Assembly: GCA_016719945.1 (NCBI GenBank)
Contig: JADJYE010000017.1
Span: forward strand, 62,001 to 126,000
DNA length: 64,000 bases
Direction: 5' to 3'
From: Polyangiaceae bacterium
Lineage (GTDB): Bacteria > Myxococcota_A > Polyangia > Polyangiales > Polyangiaceae
The notes beneath the pieces were generated by a model that saw nothing but the letters and a program-made list of their open reading frames with translations, was not told the DNA's origin and did no database searches. Below are positions 58,701 to 64,000 of the stretch, in pieces (position 1 is the stretch's first letter; each line of letters opens with the position of its first letter). The translations under genes and the position numbers were made by a program.

Positions 58701-60488
58701 GCTCTCGCGCAGCTCGCGGACGTCGCCTCGGCGCAGGGGCTCGTCGGCGAGTCGGCTGAGCTCGCCGTCCGCGTCCGCGCGATCTGGTCGGCGATGGCCG
58801 CGGGTCTGCCGAGCGCGTGGCATGACGCGTTCTGGCGCCGGCCCGAGCGGGCGCGGCTGCGTGAGCCTGCCGCGTCGCACGCTCAGCTCGCGGGGGCGGG
58901 CCCGCCGGCGAGGGTGCCCAAGCTCGAGCGGCTGCTCGGCGCGTTTCGCAAGCTCAACAGCTCGCTCGAGGCCGCGGACGTCCTGGCGATGGCGATGGAC
59001 GAGGCCATCGAGCTGACCGGAGCGGAGCGTGGCTTCGTCGTGCTGGACGTGGGCGACGGCAGGCTCGACGTGCCGGTAGCGCGCAACGTCGATCGCGCGA
59101 GCCTCGACACCAGCCACCTCCGCTTCAGCCGCGGGATCGCCGAGCAGGCCATCACGACGGCGGCCCCCGTCATCACGATCGACGCGCAGAGCGACGATCG
59201 CTTCCGAGCCAACGTCTCGGTGCACGCGATGCGCCTGCGCTCCGTCCTCGCGGTCCCCATCCGCTCCCCCGACGGCGTCCTCGGGGCCCTCTACCTCGAC
59301 AACCGCTACGCGCCCGCGCGCTTCGAGGACGGCGACGCCGATCTCCTGCTCGCCTTCGCGGATCAGGTGGCGATCGCGCTGCGCAACGCGCGGCTCGTCG
59401 AGGTGCTGCGCCGCCAGAAGGACGAGCTCGCTGCCGAGCGAGCCCGCGTGATGGAGCTCGCTCGGGGCCAGGCCGTCGAGATCGATCGCCTCCAGGACGA
59501 GGTCAACAAGAGGCAGGCGGCCCTCGAGCACCGCTACGACTACTCGGCGATCGTGGGCCGCGCCCCGGCTCTGCAGAAGGTGTTCGCCGTCCTCGATCGG
59601 GTGATCGACTCCCCGCTCGCGGTGCTGGTGAGCGGAGAGAGCGGAACCGGCAAGGAGCTCGTCGCGAGGGCGATCCACTACGGCAGCGGGCGCAAGGCGG
59701 GGCCCTTCGTTGGCATCAACTGCGCCGCGCTGCCGGCGTCGCTGCTCGAGAGCGAGCTGTTCGGACACGTCAAGGGCGCCTTCACCGGCGCCGAGCGCGA
59801 GCGCACGGGCCTCGTGGTCGCGGCGACGGGCGGCACGCTGTTCCTCGACGAGCTCGGCGAGATGCCCCTCGAGGTCCAGGCCAAGCTGCTGCGCGTGCTG
59901 CAGGAGAAAGAGGTGCGGCCACTCGGCGGCGCCGCCCCGATATCGGTCGACTTCCGGCTCGTCTGCGCGACCAACCGGGATTTGCTCCGCGAGGTCGCCG
60001 CCGGTCGCTTCCGCGAGGACCTCTACTACCGCGTCGGTGTGGTCGACGTGCGCCTGCCGCCGCTGCGCGAGCGGCTCACCGATCTGCCGGAGCTCACGGC
60101 CTTCTTCGTGAAGCGGGCTGCCGAGCAGGTCGGCCGCTCCGCGCCCCGGCTCACGCCGGGCGCGCTCAAGAGGCTCGCCGAGCACGACTGGCCCGGCAAC
60201 GTGCGCGAGCTGGAGAACGTCCTCACGAAGGCGGTCGTGCTCGCAGACGGCCTCGAGCTCACCGCTTCGGACGTCGAGACCTCGCAAACGCAGAAGCCCC
60301 GCGCAGCTGCGCGGGGCCCTGGGAGCCGCGCTGCCCCGGAGGGGGAGCGCGCCTTCATTTTGTCGGCGCTGGAGCAGTCCGGCTGGAACGCGGTCCGAGC
60401 CGCGCGGGACCTGGGTATGCCGCGCGCGACCTTCTACCGGCGGCTGAGGGCGCTCGGCGTCGAGCGCCCCAAGCCGCCCAGCGCTTAG
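55704..60488 (+). CDS. Kinase - AAA - TPR - GAF - sigma-54 activator fusion protein
   Basis: A 1594-residue single-frame regulator. The kinase region (about 1-260) has YRVLKKLGQGGLGAAYRVRD and LCHGDFKPDNVLV (HGD instead of HRD, Asp kept), while DFG reads DLS, so activity is uncertain. A STAND/AAA-like module has GADGAGKSRF (about 288-298) and VVLLIDDADACAD (about 358). TPR-like helices span about 560-1030. A GAF domain follows (about 1070-1235), then a coiled coil. The sigma-54 AAA+ domain has GESGTGKE, GAFTGA (about 1355) and GGTLFLDELGEM. A Fis-type HTH (NAVRAARDLGMPRATFYRRL) ends the chain. It would bind enhancers and activate sigma-54 promoters in response to cytoplasmic signals. Confidence 0.92.
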   Translation: MIGTRIAHRYRVLKKLGQGGLGAAYRVRDEALDRDVCLKLLAQDGHDGPPSERAGAGHARLLRAEFETLRGLVHPHLARVHDFGVARAAERASAYFTSELAPGGALGATAWGKPWTEVAQALAGPLGALGFLHERGLCHGDFKPDNVLVDPAGASTLIDLSCAARLGARADLVSGTRGFIAPEVLRGEVADERADLFAVGVTLAALAKVARGVPREVERLVDRLTRDDPAQRPGSVGEVLDVLGIADRRDGAAIGSTGAMFGRVAELARFDEVLRGLLDGDEGPRLVVVRGADGAGKSRFIRELKWSAEPHVVVVEGFAPRSDAVRSMLSRACEDDALPASAVGALRARDRIVARGSPVVLLIDDADACADAAMLDAFLRSTEPRDPTLVVLTEREPRFSTASGALVHELAPLSGAEVGAWLAQVHLEAHADHVMAATSGHPAAVARAVQRLQQGVPAADLERALSADVAASAAALPREPSVQRALGLLAASLEPIEPSVVVARSGASLAELPHVSLRGGGIALAERAASRSILSALPADVVRWAHRELAAELARAPAEPRAAHERAARRVWHLISAGEITEAESLFEAELASRAAAPRAWLDAAAAIASASERPDLRLAAARAVLRAGEPRRALGLAVAAGDAHDAKLLEADCSLELGHARQALEAARAAGASAADPLQLAASLATEARAHLRLGAHREALAAAKRGLAHDPQLEVSLDLHECAGAAAMFAEDYEVAAEHLAQIRGATPEHDPRRLVRALSYDAILAFRRGDLGEARQGYERALEAAEQHAIADQIARASLNLATACHQRGELAQALAAYERGERLARALEQTDLLVVIGFNLSKLYADAGALDRAFAKASSVKTAAAEAGASFFVAAAESVLAEVAACRGDIDEARRRFTSARDGFAKDAAQREVAEEEIELGHVALLLGATEDATRCLDAVRAFAGLEAAVDLSIRAAMLAARIAMAEGEPVRARRALGMAAARAERAKMPELQARALAQLADVASAQGLVGESAELAVRVRAIWSAMAAGLPSAWHDAFWRRPERARLREPAASHAQLAGAGPPARVPKLERLLGAFRKLNSSLEAADVLAMAMDEAIELTGAERGFVVLDVGDGRLDVPVARNVDRASLDTSHLRFSRGIAEQAITTAAPVITIDAQSDDRFRANVSVHAMRLRSVLAVPIRSPDGVLGALYLDNRYAPARFEDGDADLLLAFADQVAIALRNARLVEVLRRQKDELAAERARVMELARGQAVEIDRLQDEVNKRQAALEHRYDYSAIVGRAPALQKVFAVLDRVIDSPLAVLVSGESGTGKELVARAIHYGSGRKAGPFVGINCAALPASLLESELFGHVKGAFTGAERERTGLVVAATGGTLFLDELGEMPLEVQAKLLRVLQEKEVRPLGGAAPISVDFRLVCATNRDLLREVAAGRFREDLYYRVGVVDVRLPPLRERLTDLPELTAFFVKRAAEQVGRSAPRLTPGALKRLAEHDWPGNVRELENVLTKAVVLADGLELTASDVETSQTQKPRAAARGPGSRAAPEGERAFILSALEQSGWNAVRAARDLGMPRATFYRRLRALGVERPKPPSA

Positions 60489-63475
60489 CGCCGGCTGCGG
60501 CGCCGAGCCCGCGCCACCCCGAGGCCGATCAGTCCGAGGGTCGCGACGAGCCAGCCCGGCGAGGACGAGCTGCTGCCCGGCTGCGCCGTACAGAATCCGC
60601 CGCCCTCCGCGTAGTACGAGCCGCCGTCGTCGTCGCCCGGCGGCTGCACGCACTCGCCCGTCTCGAGGTTGCAGACCAGCGCGTCGTCGCAGTCGTCGTC
60701 GCTCGTGCAGCCGGGCGGCGGCGTCTCGCTGCACGTGTTCGTGACGGGGTCACACGTCTCGCCCTCGGGGCAGTCGGTGTCCTCGACGCACTCGACGCAC
60801 TCCTGCGCTGCTTCGTCGCAGACGCCGGCCTCGCAGTCCGCGTCGTCGACGCACTCGACGCAGGTCTGCGCCGCCTCATCGCAGACTCCGGTCGGGCAGT
60901 CCGCGTCGTCGACGCACTGCACGCAGACCTGGGCCTGCTCGTCGCACACCTCGTCACCGGGGCAGTCGGCGTCCTCGAGGCACTCGACGCACTCGGGGAC
61001 GGTCGTGTCGCAGACGCCCATGGGGCAGTCGGCGTCGACCACGCAGACAACGCAGATGTTGAGCGGCTCGTCGCAGACGCCGGTGGGGCAGTCCACGTCT
61101 TCCACGCACTCCACACACTGGCCGACGGGCTCGTCGCACACGCCCATCTCGCAGTCGTTGTCGACGAGGCACTCGACGCAGACGCCGATCGTCTCATTGC
61201 ACGGGTCGCCGCCACAGTCGACCTCCTCCTGGCACTCGGGCAGGCACTGCCCGTCGAGGCACGACAGGCCGCCGTCGCAGTCGTCGTCGACCAGGCACTC
61301 GACGCAGATCTCGAGCAGCGCGTCGCAGAGCAGGGCGCCGGGGCAGGGGATGTCCTCGTTGCACTCGGGGCCGCAGGTGCCGGCGCCGGAGCAGGTGAGG
61401 CCGCGCGGGCAGTCGTCGTCCGCGATGCACTCGACGCACACGCCGGTGCCGCGGTTGCACATGCCGCCAGGGCAATCGTCGTCCGCGTCGCACACCGGCA
61501 CGCAGAGCCCGAACTGCTCGTCGCAGAAGAAGCTCATCGGGCAGTCGGCGTCGTCGTCGCAGCCCGACACGCACAGCCCGAAATGCTCGTTGCAGGTGAA
61601 GCAGTCGCTGTCGTCGTCGCACGGCGCTGGCTCGCACTGGCTGGGCTCGTTGAGGCACGTCCAGCCAGGCTCGACCCCACACGTGTCGTCGCACCCGTCG
61701 CCCGCGTCGGTGTCGCCGTCGTCGCACTCCTCGGCGCCGGTGATGAGGCCGTCACCGCAGATCGAGACCACGCAGTCGTTCGGCGCCGGCGCCTCGTCGC
61801 ACAGCTCCCCGTTCGGGCAGTCGGCGTCGTTGTCGCACGCGCACGTGTTATTGGCCGGATCGCAGAACGCGCTGGCGCAGTCTTCGCTCACGCCCGCGCA
61901 CGGGAAGGTGAGCTCGATCAGGCACTGGCTGTTACAGCCGTCGCCGCTGGTCGTGTTGCCGTCGTCGCATCCCTCGCTCGCCGCGAGGATGCCGTTGCCG
62001 CAGCCGGTCGGGACGCACTCGTTCGGGTCGAGCGCGGTGTTGCACTGCTCGCCGGCGGCGCAGTCCGCGTCGGTGTCGCAGGCGCAGGTGCCGTCGGCCG
62101 GGTCGCAGAACGCGCTCGCGCACTCGCCCGAGAGCGCGCACGGCTGGCCGATCTCCTTGAGGCACACGCCGTTGCACCCGTCGCCGGGCGTGGTGTTGCC
62201 GTCCTCGCAGGCCTCGGTCGCGGGCTCGAAGACCCCGTTGCCGCAGCCGGGCAGGACGCACACGTTCGGCGCGGGGAGCGTGTTGCACAGCTCGGTCCCC
62301 GGGCAGTCGCTGAAGTCGTCGCAGGCGCAGAGGTTGCCGGCCGGATCACAGAATTCGCTCGCGCAGGCGGTGCTCGTGATGCAGGGGAACGTGAGCTCGA
62401 TCAGGCACACCGAGTTGCAGCCGTCGCCGCTGGTCGTGTTGCTGTCGTCACACCCTTCGCCGGCCTCGAGCACGCCGTTACCGCACCCTGGCGAGATGCA
62501 CTGGTTGGGGTTCGACGCGAGGTCGCAGGTCTGGCTCGCGAGGCAGTCGCCGTCGTCGTCGCAGGCGCAGGTGTTGTTCGAGTCGCAGAACTCGGACTCA
62601 CAGGTCGGGCTCGTGGTGCAAGGGAACGTGAGCTCGATCAGGCACTGGCTGTTGCAGCCGTCGCCGCTGTTGGTGTTGCCGTCGTCGCAGCCCTCACCCT
62701 GCTCCAGCGAGCCGTTGCCGCAGACCACACAGCCGGTCTCGTTGCAGGTGACAGGGTCGGAGAACTGGCTCGAAAGGATGCAGTTGTTCCCGCCGGAGCA
62801 GTCGGCGTCGACGTTCGTGCCGTTGTTGCTGGAGCCGCAGTAGAAGCTCGCCGGCTGGCCCGGGAGGTACCCGGCGGCCTCGGCGGCGTCGCGCTCGATC
62901 GCCCACTCGATGAAGAAGTCGGCGGTGCCGCCGAAGTTGGAGCCGGCCGGCGTGACCTGGGCGTGACCAATCACCGCGGTCAGCGGCGACGACACGGTCT
63001 CGACCGTGATCTCGGGCGGGTCATTCGGATCGTCCGGATCGGTGGTGATCGTGTTCTGGAAGAACCGGATGCGATCCGGGTTGTTCACGCCGTCGATGAT
63101 GGTCGAGTACTCGTACGTCGACAGCACTCCATCGGTGTCGATGAAGCAGCCCCAGCCGAAGGGCCCAAAGTTGGTCGGGTTCTGCAGCGGATCGCCGTCG
63201 ACCCGCAGCCTGAAGTAGAGGTGCGTCGCGTCGGCCGCCACGTACAGCATGGGGTTCGCCGCGTCGCCGACGATGTCGCGCGAGCCGGGCGTGTCGCCCT
63301 CGACGTCGCCGATGGCCACGTTGTTGAGCGTGATCGGCACCCAGCCTGGGTTCGGCGCGGTGAACGTGAACGAGGCGGGGGTCGCGACCCCGTAGCTCGC
63401 GACGAAGAACGCACCTAAGCCGGCGGTTTGGAGGGCGCGCTTCGTGAAGCGCGTGCGATGGGTACTCTCAGCCAT
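60485..63475 (-). CDS. Large Cys-rich surface protein (DUF4215 repeats, MYXO-CTERM-like anchor)
   Basis: A 996-residue exported protein. The ATG at 63475 starts a signal region (LQTAGLGAFFVASYGVA). An N-terminal beta domain (about 30-215) has FNPxxx-free DOMON-like character with LYVAADATHLYFRLRVDG. Five DUF4215 repeats follow (each CGNG..E.GEGCDDGN...GDGC type, about 230-600). Some 15 short modules of the pattern CVDDADCPTGVCDEAAQTC (about 610-925) come next. The C-terminus has Ser-rich spacer, TM helix and RARRRSRR, the MYXO-CTERM sorting layout, suggesting surface anchoring. A GTG 9 bases earlier is an alternative start. Its end overlaps the convergent kinase gene by 4 bases. Confidence 0.85.
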   Translation of the reverse strand: MAESTHRTRFTKRALQTAGLGAFFVASYGVATPASFTFTAPNPGWVPITLNNVAIGDVEGDTPGSRDIVGDAANPMLYVAADATHLYFRLRVDGDPLQNPTNFGPFGWGCFIDTDGVLSTYEYSTIIDGVNNPDRIRFFQNTITTDPDDPNDPPEITVETVSSPLTAVIGHAQVTPAGSNFGGTADFFIEWAIERDAAEAAGYLPGQPASFYCGSSNNGTNVDADCSGGNNCILSSQFSDPVTCNETGCVVCGNGSLEQGEGCDDGNTNSGDGCNSQCLIELTFPCTTSPTCESEFCDSNNTCACDDDGDCLASQTCDLASNPNQCISPGCGNGVLEAGEGCDDSNTTSGDGCNSVCLIELTFPCITSTACASEFCDPAGNLCACDDFSDCPGTELCNTLPAPNVCVLPGCGNGVFEPATEACEDGNTTPGDGCNGVCLKEIGQPCALSGECASAFCDPADGTCACDTDADCAAGEQCNTALDPNECVPTGCGNGILAASEGCDDGNTTSGDGCNSQCLIELTFPCAGVSEDCASAFCDPANNTCACDNDADCPNGELCDEAPAPNDCVVSICGDGLITGAEECDDGDTDAGDGCDDTCGVEPGWTCLNEPSQCEPAPCDDDSDCFTCNEHFGLCVSGCDDDADCPMSFFCDEQFGLCVPVCDADDDCPGGMCNRGTGVCVECIADDDCPRGLTCSGAGTCGPECNEDIPCPGALLCDALLEICVECLVDDDCDGGLSCLDGQCLPECQEEVDCGGDPCNETIGVCVECLVDNDCEMGVCDEPVGQCVECVEDVDCPTGVCDEPLNICVVCVVDADCPMGVCDTTVPECVECLEDADCPGDEVCDEQAQVCVQCVDDADCPTGVCDEAAQTCVECVDDADCEAGVCDEAAQECVECVEDTDCPEGETCDPVTNTCSETPPPGCTSDDDCDDALVCNLETGECVQPPGDDDGGSYYAEGGGFCTAQPGSSSSSPGWLVATLGLIGLGVARARRRSRR

Positions 63476-63558
63476 GGTCGCCACTAGACCACGGAACCCG
63501 CCACCTCAAAAGAGCCAGCTGCGGCGGCGGCTCTTCCGCGCCGGCTTCGTGGCGGCTC

Positions 63559-64000
63559 TTACTTGGTTTTCGTGAAGGCTCGGCGGACGTGATCGTTCAT
63601 GCGTGCCACGAGGACCGTCACCTCCTCGCGCCTGCCGCCCTCGATCCACTGCACCAGGTACACCTGATGAGCCGCGATCATGAGGCGGGCCATGAGCTCG
63701 GGATCACCATCGATCACCGTCCCTTCGCTGACAGCCGCGCGGAACACCGAGGCCGTGAGCTCGAGCCCCTCACCCCACTGCCGCCGCTGCTCTGCGCACA
63801 GAAACTTCGGGTCGAGGGCCCACGGCTGAGCCTCGTTCAGGTGGATGCGCAGGTAGTCGGGGTGCTCGGCGAGGAAGCGGACGTACGTCTCGACCCCGCC
63901 GAGCAGCGCCTCGAACGCCGAGCCCGCGCCCTGCGCCGCCTCGGCCGCGCGCGCGAGCAGCACTCTGCCGTTGCGCTCGTGGATCGCCGCGTACAGCTCC
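63559..64000 (-). CDS. TetR-family regulator, C-terminal part (cut by window end)
   Basis: The visible 146 codons run to the window edge without a start codon of their own. They read ELYAAIHERNGRVLLARAAE, then a helical ligand-binding domain (LLGGVETYVRFLAEHPDYLR, ELMARLMIAAHQVYLVQWIEGG) ending TKTK. The first residues match the region just after a TetR HTH (the K..LY..I pattern), so the DNA-binding domain should lie beyond 64000. It may regulate the adjacent Cys-rich protein gene, which starts 84 bases downstream on the same strand, but the ligand and targets are unknown. Confidence 0.72.
   Translation of the reverse strand, partial: ELYAAIHERNGRVLLARAAEAAQGAGSAFEALLGGVETYVRFLAEHPDYLRIHLNEAQPWALDPKFLCAEQRRQWGEGLELTASVFRAAVSEGTVIDGDPELMARLMIAAHQVYLVQWIEGGRREEVTVLVARMNDHVRRAFTKTK

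Noticed and set aside
60669..62843. 724-codon Ser/His-rich plus-strand frame opposite the Cys-rich surface protein
   Set aside because: Its repetitive SxSSxHS pattern is the antisense image of the Cys-repeat codons on the minus strand.

Overview
This is a roughly 64 kb stretch of very GC-rich, densely coded chromosome. It most likely comes from a member of the Myxococcota (Polyangiales-like deltaproteobacterial lineage). The case rests on several large Ser/Thr kinase proteins fused to AAA and TPR modules, one of them also fused to a sigma-54 activator. It also rests on DUF4215-type Cys-rich surface proteins with a MYXO-CTERM-like tail, many lipoproteins, GTG starts and a split atp operon. No tRNA, rRNA, CRISPR array, insertion sequence or prophage was seen. 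Assignment below phylum is inference.

Layout. 1-6.9 kb: end of an HlyD-type adaptor, a metallophosphoesterase, an RluA-type pseudouridine synthase, an MshEN/HD-GYP-like/receiver protein, then on the minus strand a lipoprotein and an extensin-like LAS peptidase. 7-25 kb: a dispersed heat-shock region (hrcA, grpE, dnaK) interleaved with fur, an MFS transporter, argD coupled to a P-type ATPase homologue that has lost every catalytic motif, and four kinase-like genes, of which two or three are pseudokinases. The last pseudokinase overlaps the dnaK stop codon. 25-29.7 kb: a PAAR-RHS polymorphic toxin ending in a TNT-type NAD+ glycohydrolase domain, followed by an ATGA-overlapping small zinc-ribbon protein, the probable immunity protein. 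29.7-34 kb: a secreted beta-propeller lipoprotein, dnaA, and an 850-bp non-coding region with DnaA-box-like sites and AT-rich patches that is the best candidate for oriC. 34-46 kb (plus strand): an outer-membrane barrel, miaE, an unknown protein, a Phd/PIN pair, the atp genes b'-b-delta-alpha-gamma, a YciO/YrdC protein, a GMC oxidoreductase and a nitrilase-family enzyme. 45.7-55.6 kb (mostly minus): a TlpA/DUF3570/DUF4266 cluster, PBP1A, a membrane Ser/Thr kinase, pgeF (plus), a TerB-DUF697 protein, a triple-Kazal lipoprotein and another lipoprotein. 55.7-64 kb: a 1594-residue kinase-AAA-TPR-GAF-sigma54 activator with a perfect inverted repeat just before its start, a 996-residue Cys-rich surface protein, and the C-terminal part of a TetR regulator cut by the window edge.

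Sequence quality matters here. At least seven genes between 0 and 35 kb are split by one- or two-base shifts, several in C or G homopolymers. They include the normally indispensable dnaK and hrcA. Most of these are therefore probably sequencing or assembly errors. The kinase at 14.5-18.3 kb, with nine or more shifts, could be a genuine pseudogene. The most unusual biology is the catalytically dead P-type ATPase, the dnaK-coupled pseudokinase neighbourhood (including a pseudokinase-thioredoxin fusion), the RHS-TNT toxin/immunity pair, and the modified ATP synthase stalk and alpha subunits.
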